Source: an uncultured bacterium
Lineage (GTDB): Bacteria > Bacillota_I > Bacilli_A > RFN20 > CAG-826
Direction: 5' to 3'
DNA length: 64,000 nucleotides
Assembly (NCBI GenBank): GCA_949291375.1
Contig: CASEVI010000005.1
Coordinates: forward strand, 1 to 64,000
Position 1 is the stretch's first letter; every line of letters begins with the position of its first letter. This document shows, one piece after another, positions 27,525 through 37,263 of this stretch. Below the pieces are notes generated by a model. The model was given only the letters and a program-made list of their open reading frames with translations, ran no database searches and was not told where the DNA came from. The position numbers and the translations under genes are program-made.

Positions 27525-27676
27525 TATTTAAAATTAATTATTAAGATATGAATATATTATTAATTTCATCTCTTTAATTTAATACTATTTTTATTATTCA
27601 ATTCTTAATTTTATTTTTATATAATGATGTTGCTTTGCTTCTAAAAGCTAAAAGAAGAGGGGGAAATTTATTTGTT

Positions 27677-28651
27677 ATGATAAAAGATATTATTGTCTTC
27701 TCATTATCTTCTAATATTGCACTCACTAATCAGGTCTGTGAACTTTTAAACATTAAACCTGGAATTAGTGAAGTTAAACATTTTGCTGATGGAGAATGTA
27801 TTGCTTTCCCTAAAAGCGATGTTAGAGGTAAAAAAGTATATATTATTCAATCAACTTGTAAACCTGTTAATGACCGTATTATGGAATCATTAATTTTTAT
27901 AGATGCAGTTAGAAGAGCTAATTGTCGAGAAGTTACACTTATAATGCCTTATTATGGATATGCTAGACAAGATAGAATCGCTGCTAAAAATGAACCAATT
28001 ACCGCTAGAATGGTCGCTGATCTTTTTACAAATAGCGGGATCAAAAGAGTAATTACTGTTGATTTACATACACCTCAAATTCAAGGTTTTTTTGGAATTC
28101 CAGTTGATAATACAACTCCTTCACTCCTTTTTGCTGATTATTTAAAAAATAGACTTAAAGATGATCCTTCTTTTACTGGAAAAAATATTGCAATTGTTGC
28201 TCCAGATCACGGAGCAATGCATCGAGCTAGAGATTTAGCGGCTTTTATTCCTAATACTAATATTGTTGTTATTGATAAAAGAAGACCAAAACCAAATGTA
28301 GCAGAAATTACTAATGTTGTTGGTGATATTAATGGTAAAGTTTGTATTATGATCGATGATATTATTGATACTGGTGGAACTATTTTAGCAGGAGCAAAAG
28401 TATTAAAAGAAAAAGGTGCTAGAGAAGTTTTCTTATGTTGTTCACATGCTTTATTTAATGGAGATGCTAAAGAAAAAATGGAAGCAGCTGATTATGTAAC
28501 TGAATGTATTTGTACAGATACAATTGAACATGAAGAATTTAAAGATTCTAAACGTATAAAAGTTATATCAATTGCTAAAATGATTGCTGATATTATTCGC
28601 TCTCATGAATCTCATGAAGATATAAGAATTGAATACGCTAAATTTAGATAA
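27677..28651 (+). CDS. prs: Ribose-phosphate pyrophosphokinase (PRPP synthetase)
   Basis: 324 residues from ATG 27677, preceded by GAGGGGGA about 12 nt upstream; the reading frame is open farther left but that part has no homology. Makes PRPP from ribose 5-phosphate and ATP for nucleotide synthesis. Conserved blocks: FADGECIAFPKSDVRGKKVY, IMPYYGYARQDR, VDLHTPQIQGFF, and the PRPP-binding loop DDIIDTGGT at 227-235. Length matches class I enzymes (about 315). Monocistronic with a terminator. Confidence 0.96.
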   Translation: MIKDIIVFSLSSNIALTNQVCELLNIKPGISEVKHFADGECIAFPKSDVRGKKVYIIQSTCKPVNDRIMESLIFIDAVRRANCREVTLIMPYYGYARQDRIAAKNEPITARMVADLFTNSGIKRVITVDLHTPQIQGFFGIPVDNTTPSLLFADYLKNRLKDDPSFTGKNIAIVAPDHGAMHRARDLAAFIPNTNIVVIDKRRPKPNVAEITNVVGDINGKVCIMIDDIIDTGGTILAGAKVLKEKGAREVFLCCSHALFNGDAKEKMEAADYVTECICTDTIEHEEFKDSKRIKVISIAKMIADIIRSHESHEDIRIEYAKFR

Positions 28652-28670
28652 TATTTATTAAATATTTAAG

Positions 28671-28707
28671 AAATGTATGATTTAAAAAGCATACATTTCT
28701 TTTTTTG
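28671..28707 (+). terminator. Terminator after prs
   Basis: AAATGTATG (28671-28679) and CATACATTT (28690-28698) around a 10-nt loop, followed by CTTTTTTT. Confidence 0.88.
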
Positions 28708-28785
28708 TATAATTTCTAAGTCTTAATAATATTAATATTCTTATTATTCTTATTGTTATTATTAATATCAAATAATTAAAAATAA

Positions 28786-28813
28786 TTTACAAAAATTAAC
28801 TATAGGTTAGAAT
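28786..28813 (+). promoter_or_regulatory. Promoter of the subtilisin gene
   Basis: TTTACA (28786-28791), 16-nt spacer, TAGAAT (28808-28813); leader about 30 nt with SD AGGAGA. Confidence 0.6.
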
Positions 28814-28850
28814 TAATCTTGTGTTATTTAATTTATTTTAGGAGAAACTT

Positions 28851-31800
28851 ATGAAATTTAAAAAAATTTCTTTTATACTTTCTTTTTCATTTTTAGCTTT
28901 ACTTACATCAACTTCAATATCGTCTAAATATTCTACTTTTAATGATTTAGCTATTAAAGATAAAGAAGTAATTGTTTTATTTAATGATGGATATTCTTTA
29001 AATGATTTTAAAAATGAAATAAATGATTATAGTGGTGAATATATAATAAAAGATAGTTATAGTGGTTTAGTTAATGGAGTTTTATTAAATATTAACTATT
29101 CTTTTTTAGATATTTTACCTTCTTTAAAAAGTGTAGATAGTATTCATGAAAATAAAGCTTATTTTATAAATAGTAGTAATAGTAAAGAAAATGAATATTA
29201 TGATCCTTTAAAAATATTTACTACTCCATTAGAAAATAACTCTTTAAATAGAATGAACGTTCCTTCAACTTCTAAAGAAGGTGAAGGAACATTAATAGCT
29301 ATTTTAGATTCATCTTTTAATTTAGAACATGAATCTTTTAAAGATTTATCTTCTTCTATAGATATTAAATTAAGTGAAGAAAAAGTTAATTCCTTAGTGT
29401 CAAGTCTAGATGCAACTAATCAAGAAGATTTTTATTATAATCGTAAAATTCCTTTTTATCATGATTATGGAGGAACAATTACTAATTTAGATAATGAAAC
29501 TAGTAATGAAGATGATGATGTTTTTTCATTTAATAGTGTTCATGGAATGCATGTTTCTTCAATAGCTAGTGCTAATGGGGAATTTAAAGGAGTAGCTCCT
29601 TCTTCTCAACTAGCTTTTATGAAAGTTTTTGGAGATAGCGGAAATACTCAATATTGTTTTGATTCAATGGTTTTAAAAGCATTGAATGATGCTTATAAAA
29701 TTGGGGCAGATGTTGTTAATCTTTCTTTAGGAGCTGATTTAAATGAATTTGAAGATGAAAGTGCATCATATAAAGCAATTCAAAAGTTAGCTGATGAAGG
29801 AGTAATTGTTTCTTTAGCAGCAGGAAATGAAGGAAAAGCTACTTGGCAAAATAGTGGAGCTTATATGTATGATACTTTAGATACAATTGAAGAAGGTACT
29901 TTAGGTTCTTATTTAGGAAATAATGGTGGAGTAGGAGTAGCTAGTGCAAATTTAATCGATGATGATGAAGTTACTCCAGAACTTAGTGTTGAAGGAAACA
30001 CAATTAGTGGTAGAGATCAACTTAATGCTCGAGGAGATATTGATAATGATGGAATAAGCGATGATCCTGCTGCAATTATTCCTTTCACAACTTTAATTGA
30101 AGAAAATGAAGAAAGTGCAGCTTATGAATATGTTTTAGTTCCTGGAGTGGGTTCAATTAATGATATAGATCAAGAAAGCGGAGAAAATTTAGGAGATGAT
30201 TATCAAAATATTGATGTAAAAGGTAAAATTGCTGTTATAAAAAGAGGAAGCAATACTTTTTCAGAAAAAATTAAACACGCAAAAGAAAAAGGTGCTATTG
30301 CAGTAATTATTGCTAATCAAGATAATTTAGGTTCTTTAGGTTATTTTGATTTAACTAATTCAACTAAAGATGAATTAATTCCAGCTTATTCAATAAGTAG
30401 TGAAGAATATGAGATTTTAGAAAATGCTAAAAATAAAGTTTTAACAATTAGTAGAAATCAAATTTCAAGTTTCTCAAGTAATGGTACATTAGCTGATTTA
30501 TCTATGGCTATTGAAATTAGTGCTCCTGGGCAAAATATTGCTGGAGCGGTTTCTTTAAATTCTAGAAACCAAAAAAGTAATAATACTTATCAATATTTAA
30601 GCGGAACATCAATGGCTGCTCCGAATTTTTCAGGAGCAAGTGCTTTAATTTTAGGTGAAAATGATTTTTCTAACGAAGAAGAAAGAAAAGAATATCAAAC
30701 AACTTTAAAAGCAAGAGAAATGTCAACTGCTCAAGTTTTAAAACAATCAAATGGAGCAATGGTTTCTCCAAGAAGACAAGGTGCTGGATTAATTGATGTT
30801 AATAACGCAATTTCTTCATCTATTTATTTAACTGGAAGTAGTGAAAAGAGTGCTAAAGTTGAACTTAAAAATAATGAAGATATTTCTTCAGGGTTAATTG
30901 ATTTTGATATAACTATTCATAATGAAGAAAAAATAAAAGGAAGTTATAAAGTTACTCTATTAGTTCAAGTTCCTGAAACTAAATATATTGATGGAGAAAT
31001 GTCTCCAGAATTTAAAGATAAAAAATTTCAAACAATAAATGATGTTTTGGTTGATGAATATACATTTGATGTTTCTTTAAGTGGTGAAGAAGAACAAGTT
31101 GTAAATGTTAACTATGAACTTGAAGATTCAATTAAAGATGAATTAAATGATACTTTTGAAAATGGAACTTATATAGAAGGATATGTTTTATTTGAAAGTG
31201 AAAGTAGTTCTTTAAATGATCTTTCAATCCCTTATTTAGGTTTCTTTGGAGATTATTCAAAAGGCGATGCTGTTGAAGATTTTACTTTTGAAAGAGATAA
31301 TGAAAAAATTTATCAATCAGATGTTTTAAATAATTTAGCTGATGTTACTGGAATTAATAAACCAAATGCAAACTTTAATTCTTTAATTGGAGTTAGTGGA
31401 ACTGATTTTGAAAATTTTGATGTAAGCGATGTTTTATATAATAATGCTGACCCAGCTAAAATTTATACTCCTATAATTAGTGAATTTAATGAAAATGATG
31501 GTAAATACCATCTTTATGCTGGGGCAAAAGGAAGCGCTTCAACTTTATACATTCAACAATTTGTTAATAGAAGTGTTGATTCTAATACTATTACTTTAAC
31601 AAATAGTGAAGGTGAAGTAGTTTTAACTGACCATATGTTTAGTGCTCTTCATTCAACGGGCGATACAAACGATACATATTTATATAAAACAAAAGCTACG
31701 ACAAGTTTATTTAGTGAAGGAATTATTGCAGATAGAGCTTATACAATTATTCCATTAAAAGATGAGGAAAACGGTTATTATGAAGATGGAATTTATACTT

Positions 31801-32606
31801 TAAAATTTGAATATCATCTTTCTAGCGGTTATACCCAAGTTAAAGAATATGTTTTAGAGATTAATGAGACAGTTGAATCATTAGCAATTGATAATGCAGT
31901 TTTATCTGATGAAAGTTTAATTCTTTATTTCGATGAAAAAATGAGCCAAGTAACATTTGCTTCTAGAATTGCTAGTGAAGAAATTTTAGATAATAGAACT
32001 TATAAATATACTATTGACTTAACTAATTTAAGTTATGAAGAATTATTAACTAATCCATTTGTTTACATTTCCTCATTAAGATATTCATTTATAATTGGTA
32101 ATTTTAATAGTGAATTAAATGCAATTTTATTCTCTACTTCATCAGGAATTGGCAAAACTTTAGAACTACTTGAAGAAAAATATCCTGAAAAAGCAAACAC
32201 TTTTGATATCCGTATTGTTTTAAGAAATTTGGGTGGTATGCCAAGTGGATATAGTGGAGATGGCTACTTAGTTATTAACTTAGGTAACGGATATGAAAAT
32301 TCTATTTCTAAAGCTTATAGTAGTGATGGAAATAGCGAACTTAATTTAACTAAAGAAGGAAGTAGTGTTTTTATTGAGAATGTTCCCTCACATTTCTTAT
32401 TAGAAAAAGGTGAAAAATCATTTGTAATGTCTCCAACAATAATTTCTTTAATTGCTGCAATAGTTATTGTTTTAATTTTAATTGCAGTAATTATTCCTTT
32501 ATATTTACATTCAAAAAAGAAAAAAGATAAAAATATTAAAAAATACGATAAAGATGGTGTTGAAATCATTGATTTAACAGATGATGATAAAAATAATAGT
32601 AAATAA
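28851..32606 (+). CDS. Cell-surface subtilisin-like serine protease (lactocepin/C5a-peptidase type)
   Basis: 1251 residues. A signal peptide (Lys-rich start, hydrophobic ILSFSFLALLTSTS) exports it. The S8 catalytic triad is Asp153 (AILDSSFNLEHESF), His231 (VHGMHVSSIA) and Ser587 (SGTSMAAP). A protease-associated domain is inserted before the serine block (about 400-510, KGKIAVIKRGSNTFSEKI). Fn3-like beta regions follow to about 1180, then a single C-terminal membrane helix (about 1196-1218) and a Lys-rich tail, so it is anchored without an LPXTG motif. The Asp motif is DSS rather than DTG or DSG. The gene precedes the Opp operon, suggesting it generates peptides for import. Confidence 0.93.
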   Translation: MKFKKISFILSFSFLALLTSTSISSKYSTFNDLAIKDKEVIVLFNDGYSLNDFKNEINDYSGEYIIKDSYSGLVNGVLLNINYSFLDILPSLKSVDSIHENKAYFINSSNSKENEYYDPLKIFTTPLENNSLNRMNVPSTSKEGEGTLIAILDSSFNLEHESFKDLSSSIDIKLSEEKVNSLVSSLDATNQEDFYYNRKIPFYHDYGGTITNLDNETSNEDDDVFSFNSVHGMHVSSIASANGEFKGVAPSSQLAFMKVFGDSGNTQYCFDSMVLKALNDAYKIGADVVNLSLGADLNEFEDESASYKAIQKLADEGVIVSLAAGNEGKATWQNSGAYMYDTLDTIEEGTLGSYLGNNGGVGVASANLIDDDEVTPELSVEGNTISGRDQLNARGDIDNDGISDDPAAIIPFTTLIEENEESAAYEYVLVPGVGSINDIDQESGENLGDDYQNIDVKGKIAVIKRGSNTFSEKIKHAKEKGAIAVIIANQDNLGSLGYFDLTNSTKDELIPAYSISSEEYEILENAKNKVLTISRNQISSFSSNGTLADLSMAIEISAPGQNIAGAVSLNSRNQKSNNTYQYLSGTSMAAPNFSGASALILGENDFSNEEERKEYQTTLKAREMSTAQVLKQSNGAMVSPRRQGAGLIDVNNAISSSIYLTGSSEKSAKVELKNNEDISSGLIDFDITIHNEEKIKGSYKVTLLVQVPETKYIDGEMSPEFKDKKFQTINDVLVDEYTFDVSLSGEEEQVVNVNYELEDSIKDELNDTFENGTYIEGYVLFESESSSLNDLSIPYLGFFGDYSKGDAVEDFTFERDNEKIYQSDVLNNLADVTGINKPNANFNSLIGVSGTDFENFDVSDVLYNNADPAKIYTPIISEFNENDGKYHLYAGAKGSASTLYIQQFVNRSVDSNTITLTNSEGEVVLTDHMFSALHSTGDTNDTYLYKTKATTSLFSEGIIADRAYTIIPLKDEENGYYEDGIYTLKFEYHLSSGYTQVKEYVLEINETVESLAIDNAVLSDESLILYFDEKMSQVTFASRIASEEILDNRTYKYTIDLTNLSYEELLTNPFVYISSLRYSFIIGNFNSELNAILFSTSSGIGKTLELLEEKYPEKANTFDIRIVLRNLGGMPSGYSGDGYLVINLGNGYENSISKAYSSDGNSELNLTKEGSSVFIENVPSHFLLEKGEKSFVMSPTIISLIAAIVIVLILIAVIIPLYLHSKKKKDKNIKKYDKDGVEIIDLTDDDKNNSK

Positions 32607-32619
32607 TTAAATAATTTTA

Positions 32620-32665
32620 AAAATGGATCTATGCACAAATAAATTGCTTTAGATCCATTTTCCTT
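32620..32665 (+). terminator. Terminator after the subtilisin gene
   Basis: AAAATGGATCT (32620-32630) pairs with AGATCCATTTT (32651-32661), loop of 20 nt, short T-tract. Confidence 0.75.
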
Positions 32666-32718
32666 ATTTAAAAGCTTAATATTTCTATAAAAAAAATAAA
32701 AACTATGCTATATTAATT

Positions 32719-32746
32719 AAACTTGATTAATTAATTCAAGTTTTTT
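32719..32746 (+). terminator. Promoter-proximal hairpin upstream of the DUF3899-like gene
   Basis: AAACTTGA and TCAAGTTT flank TTAATTAAT and run into TTTTTT. A TGCTATATT extended -10-like string ends only a few bases before the hairpin, so this may be an attenuator and not the end of a transcript. Confidence 0.5.
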
Positions 32747-32796
32747 GATTTTTTAATTGAGCTAAATATAGTTTTTCTATATATAAAAAAGAAAAT

Positions 32797-33237
32797 ATGA
32801 ATGGGCAAAATAAAAGAAAAATAACAATATATCACTTCTTTAATATTTCAAACTTAATAATATTTTTAATTTGCATTGTTGCTGGAGGACTATTTTTTGT
32901 TGTTTATTCTTTGTTAAACTTTGAAGGATTTTCTATTTATAACATGATGAATGGATCTTTTGTAAGTGGTGCTTGTTTAGTCGGTTTTTCTTTATTATAT
33001 ATAGCTGGAAATTTTGGGACATTTGATGTTATAAGTGTTGGATTTTCGAATCTTTTTAGTGTCATAAAGAAAAATGGCTCAAAAAAATATGATGGAATTT
33101 ATGGATATGAACAAGTTCATAAAGAAAGACGATTATCCAATCGCTTTAAATTTTTCCCAATATTACTTTCAGGCATTTGTTGGCTAATAGTCTCCTTATC
33201 TTTTTATTTTGTTTGGCAGAACACATTCATCAACTAA
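32797..33237 (+). CDS. Three-helix membrane protein, DUF3899-like
   Basis: 146 residues with three hydrophobic segments (about 19-42, 55-75, 119-142) and a basic loop (SKKYDGIYGYEQVHKERRLSNR) between helices 2 and 3. The FGTFDVISVGFSNLF block and topology resemble DUF3899 proteins of Bacillota, which have no known function. No SD is visible; AT-rich leader. Located between the surface protease and the opp operon, though a link to peptide uptake is only positional. Confidence 0.55.
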   Translation: MNGQNKRKITIYHFFNISNLIIFLICIVAGGLFFVVYSLLNFEGFSIYNMMNGSFVSGACLVGFSLLYIAGNFGTFDVISVGFSNLFSVIKKNGSKKYDGIYGYEQVHKERRLSNRFKFFPILLSGICWLIVSLSFYFVWQNTFIN

Positions 33238-33394
33238 AATTAAAAGATGAAGAAAATAACCTTAAATTCTCAAAATATTCTTTTTTTTAACGAAGATATT
33301 AAGATAATATTAAGATTAATTAATTTTAAATATTCTTTTTTTAAAAAAAACTATCATTTTAGCATTGATTGAAAAAAATCAAACGGAGGATATT

Positions 33395-36133
33395 ATGGCA
33401 AAGAAAAAAAGTATATTATTTTCTGCTATTGCTCTCTCAACATTAGTTTTAGGTGCTGGAGCTGGTCTCACGTCTTGTGGACCTACTGAAGAACCTTTAT
33501 CTTATAAATGGGAAGGTAGTGCAGATACTACAAGTTCAAAAGTTGAACTCGATTTAGATCCATCATTAGTCGTTAGTGCGAAAGATTCAAAATATTTTGC
33601 ACCATACGTTGTTGATGTAAATAGTGATGGTTCCTATAGATTTATTTCTAGTGGTGGCGATACCTTAATGGAAAGCGGTGAAAGCGCAAAATTACTCGCT
33701 TATTGGGTACCAGAAAATTTCACATTATTTGCAAGTGTTAGAAATGCTGATGATGGTTCACCAGTTAATGGTGTAGTTAGTGCTGATGGTACAGTCACCG
33801 CTCCATCAGTTAGTGAAAAAACTAACTTAATTATTACATTATCAGCTGTTAGTAACGAAGCAATCGTTAATCCAGTTGGCGGTGGGGAAGCAACAGTCAG
33901 ACATTTAAAAGAAGAAGTTAATTTAACAGTTGTTCCTTCAGGTTCTATCGCTAAAAACATGGACGCTGAATATAGAGTTTTAAGTGAAAAAGAAAGAAAT
34001 GAACTTACAGCTGAATTAGAAACATATGCTATGGAACATGGCTTAACTGGTATTAGATTCCAATCAAATGGTGGTCATGCTGTTTATAGAGAAAGATTTA
34101 CAACTCCATTATTAGAAGCTGATAATTACATTCCTTCATATGGTTGGGGTACTACTCAATATGGTCAAATTACTGAACCTTTAGCTGCTGAAACAAATGA
34201 AGCATATAAGATGTATTATCATAGTATTCTTTCACCAAATAGTGAACTTGGTACAATTAACTATCTTGATAGTGATCAAGCTGCTGTTAACGATTTATAC
34301 TCATATATGTCTTCTTCTTTCTGGGGTAAAGCTTTAAACGAAGAATATACTGCAACTGAAGATGTCGGTGTTTTATCTAGAGCTGAACCAGAAGCAGTTA
34401 ATCCAGATGAAGATGGAATTGCTACAAAATGGAAAGTTAAAGTTTGGGTCGGTGGCGATGCTGATGATGAAGAACATGGTGTCTTAGCAGGGCTCAATTT
34501 CAGAACAAGTTCTGAAAAATATTCGGAATTTGACAATAGACCAATTACTCTTGAAGACTATGTCACACCAATTAAATTATTAGCTACTGGTGCTATTGGT
34601 TGGTATAGAGGTGATGAATCTGCAACTTCTTCACAAGGTAAAACTAAACTTGTTGGTTTCTCAAAATATTATCAAGATACAGCTAAAGCAACAACAATCG
34701 GTACAACCGAAGACTTCTTATCAAAAGTTAATGTTGAATTAGATCATGAAGATAATTCACTTACATTTGAATTTGAACAAGGATTTGACCAAGACTTTGC
34801 TAAATATTATCTTGATCAATTATGGGCAAACCCAATGTGTGAAGACTTTGTGGCTGCTATTGGTGATGGTAATGTCATTGAAGGTGCTAAAGTTTATGGT
34901 ACTTCTCCAGAAGGTGAAACACCTGCTGACACATCATTATCAGTTGGACCATATATGCTTGAAAAATATAACCCTCAAGTTGAAATTGCATTCAAGAAAA
35001 ACGATACATGGCCAGCTAAATTATCAACTGATAACCATAATAGAACTTTATACCAAATCCCTGGTTTCTATATGAGAGTTGATACTGCAGTTTTAAATGA
35101 TAGAGAAGAAGCTATGAAACAATTTGAAGCAGGCTATACTGATTCAGTTTCAATTTCAACAGATACTCAATATGAAAAATATGCTACAGATCCAAGATTA
35201 AAGACAACATTACCAGACGGTACATTCGGTACAACATTTAATAGAATGGACAAAGCATTATGGGATTCATACTTTGGCCCAGGCGGAGTTTGGTATGAAG
35301 CAATGAACCCAGATGGATCATTAACTAAAGATAAAGAAGTTAATCCAATTTTATCAAATGATAATTACTTCAAAGCTCTTAACTTAGGATTTGATCGTGC
35401 AGCTTATGCTGAAGCAGAACATGATGGTATCTATTATGAATATTTCCAACCAGGACAAAAAGTCAATCCTGTTACAAATACATTCTATAATGATACTGAT
35501 GAACACAAGGCTGCTATGAAAGAAGTTTATGGTGATTCGTTCGATGATCCAGCAAATTCTCCACAATTCGCTGTTCAATATATGCAAGATGCAATTATTG
35601 AAGAATTAGATGCAGGTCATATTGATTTAGGAACTACTGATAAACCAACTGATTTCGGATTCTCATCATCAATTCTTGCTTCAGATAACTACTATAGAAT
35701 CATTAACTACTATAATGAATATATCGGTAACGTCTTTAATGAAGCAGTCAGTTCATATGTTGATGCTGATGGAAACAACCCATTATTAAGTGGTGGAAAA
35801 CAATTGGTTTCATTCACTATTACACCTGATGAATATTCAGCTGATGGTTCTGGTCAAAACGCACTCTTAAGCGATGTTTGGTCCGGTGTTTCGAATTCAC
35901 AATCAGTCTTCTCAATTAGTGGTAACTCACTTGACTCGGTTGACTACGTTGATATCTTATCTTGTAACAAGATTGCAGGTTTCGAATTATCATTCGCTGT
36001 TGATACTAACATTCCTTCAGAATATCTTGAATGGGATGGCAAGTATTGGTCATTTGAATCCCTCTGGTGGGCAGCATCAGGTGGCGGAGTTACTATTGAC
36101 GAAAATGGTAGAGGAAGTAGTTCAGCTGCTTAA
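33395..36133 (+). CDS. oppA: OppA-like peptide-binding lipoprotein (family 5 SBP)
   Basis: 912 residues from ATG 33395, which has GGAGG 7 nt upstream. A lipoprotein signal ends in LTSC with Cys28 as lipid anchor. The mature part begins with an extra beta-rich region (about 35-165), then shows family-5 peptide-binding features: TSVGPYMLEKYNPQVEIAFKKN-like strand (SVGPYMLEKY), LNLGFDRAAYAE and the C-terminal lobe. At 912 residues it is far longer than a typical OppA (about 540). It captures peptides outside the membrane for OppBCDF. First gene of the operon; a large stem-loop follows it. C-ending codons are more frequent, fitting high expression. Confidence 0.88.
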   Translation: MAKKKSILFSAIALSTLVLGAGAGLTSCGPTEEPLSYKWEGSADTTSSKVELDLDPSLVVSAKDSKYFAPYVVDVNSDGSYRFISSGGDTLMESGESAKLLAYWVPENFTLFASVRNADDGSPVNGVVSADGTVTAPSVSEKTNLIITLSAVSNEAIVNPVGGGEATVRHLKEEVNLTVVPSGSIAKNMDAEYRVLSEKERNELTAELETYAMEHGLTGIRFQSNGGHAVYRERFTTPLLEADNYIPSYGWGTTQYGQITEPLAAETNEAYKMYYHSILSPNSELGTINYLDSDQAAVNDLYSYMSSSFWGKALNEEYTATEDVGVLSRAEPEAVNPDEDGIATKWKVKVWVGGDADDEEHGVLAGLNFRTSSEKYSEFDNRPITLEDYVTPIKLLATGAIGWYRGDESATSSQGKTKLVGFSKYYQDTAKATTIGTTEDFLSKVNVELDHEDNSLTFEFEQGFDQDFAKYYLDQLWANPMCEDFVAAIGDGNVIEGAKVYGTSPEGETPADTSLSVGPYMLEKYNPQVEIAFKKNDTWPAKLSTDNHNRTLYQIPGFYMRVDTAVLNDREEAMKQFEAGYTDSVSISTDTQYEKYATDPRLKTTLPDGTFGTTFNRMDKALWDSYFGPGGVWYEAMNPDGSLTKDKEVNPILSNDNYFKALNLGFDRAAYAEAEHDGIYYEYFQPGQKVNPVTNTFYNDTDEHKAAMKEVYGDSFDDPANSPQFAVQYMQDAIIEELDAGHIDLGTTDKPTDFGFSSSILASDNYYRIINYYNEYIGNVFNEAVSSYVDADGNNPLLSGGKQLVSFTITPDEYSADGSGQNALLSDVWSGVSNSQSVFSISGNSLDSVDYVDILSCNKIAGFELSFAVDTNIPSEYLEWDGKYWSFESLWWAASGGGVTIDENGRGSSSAA

Positions 36134-36163
36134 AATGTGGTAAAATAAAAAAATAAACTTAAA

Positions 36164-36202
36164 AAACATAACCCTAGGAGTAACCCTCCTAGGTTTATGT
36201 TT
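36164..36202 (+). terminator. Large stem-loop between oppA and oppB
   Basis: A 17-bp stem with one mismatch: AAACATAACCCTAGGAG (36164-36180), loop TAACC, CTCCTAGGTTTATGTTT (36186-36202). Only three T end the stem and an SD follows 10 nt later, so read-through and oppA mRNA stabilisation are likelier than full termination. Confidence 0.8.
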
Positions 36203-36221
36203 GTAAGAGAAAGGAGTACAA

Positions 36222-37262
36222 ATGACAAAATATGTTATAAAAAGAATTTTGTTTGTTTGCCTTACTTGCTTTATCGTCTTATCTCTAACTTATATTTTGA
36301 TTAACTGTCTTGAGATGCCTACTCCAGTTTCAACAACTCCGGGACAAGTTATCGCATATTTTAGAAATCAAGTTGATAAAGGTTTCGTACTTGAATTTAC
36401 CTCTCCTCAAGACGGTCTTGGTAAACTTCTTAGACAAGTTACCGGCGGTGATGGTATTACTTACTATTATTATGCTAGACCAGTTATGGATAGATATTTT
36501 TCATGGCTTTCAAATGTTATTCTAAGATGGGATTGGGGAGTTTCAACAAACTTCCAAATTAATTCCCCATGTATGGATATTATTTTATCCAGATTACCAG
36601 TTACAATTAGCATTAATATTATTAGTGTTATCGTTTCCGTTCCTCTTGGAATCGGTTTTGGCGTTATTTGCGCTTTAAAGAAGAATTCGATTTTTGATAA
36701 CGTTGCTCAAGTTGTTATCATCGCTTTAATTGCTCTTCCAAGTTTCGTTTTGGTATCATATCTTATTTTAATTGCATATAACTCAAATGGTGCAATTCCA
36801 CCTTTCTGGCCACAATCGACATCTCCTACAATTGTAAAAGTTGCTGGATATGTTGTTCCGGTTACTGCTTTATCAGTCGGTTCAATTGCTGGTTATGCAA
36901 GATTTGTAAGAGCAGAATTATGCGAAGTTTTATCTAGTGAATATCTTTTACTTGCTAGAACTAAAGGTTTAACAAGAGGTCAAGCAATTTTAAGACATGC
37001 ATTTAGAAATTCAATGGTTCCAGTCTTGCCTAGTGTTGTTTCTGAATTTATCGCTATTTTAGGCGGTTCCATGATTTTAGAGAATTTATATCAAATTCCA
37101 GGTGTTGGAAGACTCTATATTGCGGCTTTCCAACAAAATGACTACAACTTATTAATGACAGATATGGCTTTTTATACTATTATCGGTTTATTAGCTTCAA
37201 TTGTTGTTGACTTAAGTTATGGATTTATCGATCCACGTATTAGAATGGGGGCAAAGAAGTAG
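36222..37262 (+). CDS. oppB: Oligopeptide ABC permease OppB
   Basis: 346 residues. Helix 1 (about 8-30) is followed by an extended extracytoplasmic loop (about 35-95, rich in Tyr and Phe), then the binding-protein-dependent permease core. The EAA loop that contacts the ATPases is EYLLLARTKGLTRGQAILRHAF. VDLSYGFIDPRIRMG is the classic OppB/DppB C-terminus. It forms the membrane pore with OppC. SD AAAGGAG is 6 nt before ATG. OppC begins right after its stop. Confidence 0.94.
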   Translation: MTKYVIKRILFVCLTCFIVLSLTYILINCLEMPTPVSTTPGQVIAYFRNQVDKGFVLEFTSPQDGLGKLLRQVTGGDGITYYYYARPVMDRYFSWLSNVILRWDWGVSTNFQINSPCMDIILSRLPVTISINIISVIVSVPLGIGFGVICALKKNSIFDNVAQVVIIALIALPSFVLVSYLILIAYNSNGAIPPFWPQSTSPTIVKVAGYVVPVTALSVGSIAGYARFVRAELCEVLSSEYLLLARTKGLTRGQAILRHAFRNSMVPVLPSVVSEFIAILGGSMILENLYQIPGVGRLYIAAFQQNDYNLLMTDMAFYTIIGLLASIVVDLSYGFIDPRIRMGAKK

Positions 37263-37263
37263 T

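Noticed and set aside
28851-32606. LPXTG sorting signal in the subtilisin
   Set aside because: The C-terminus has a hydrophobic helix and basic tail but no LPXTG-like motif before it.
37219-37263. Earlier start for OppC overlapping oppB
   Set aside because: The added residues (LSIHVLEWGQRSS) merely read the end of oppB in another frame and have no family similarity; ATG 37264 follows the oppB stop.
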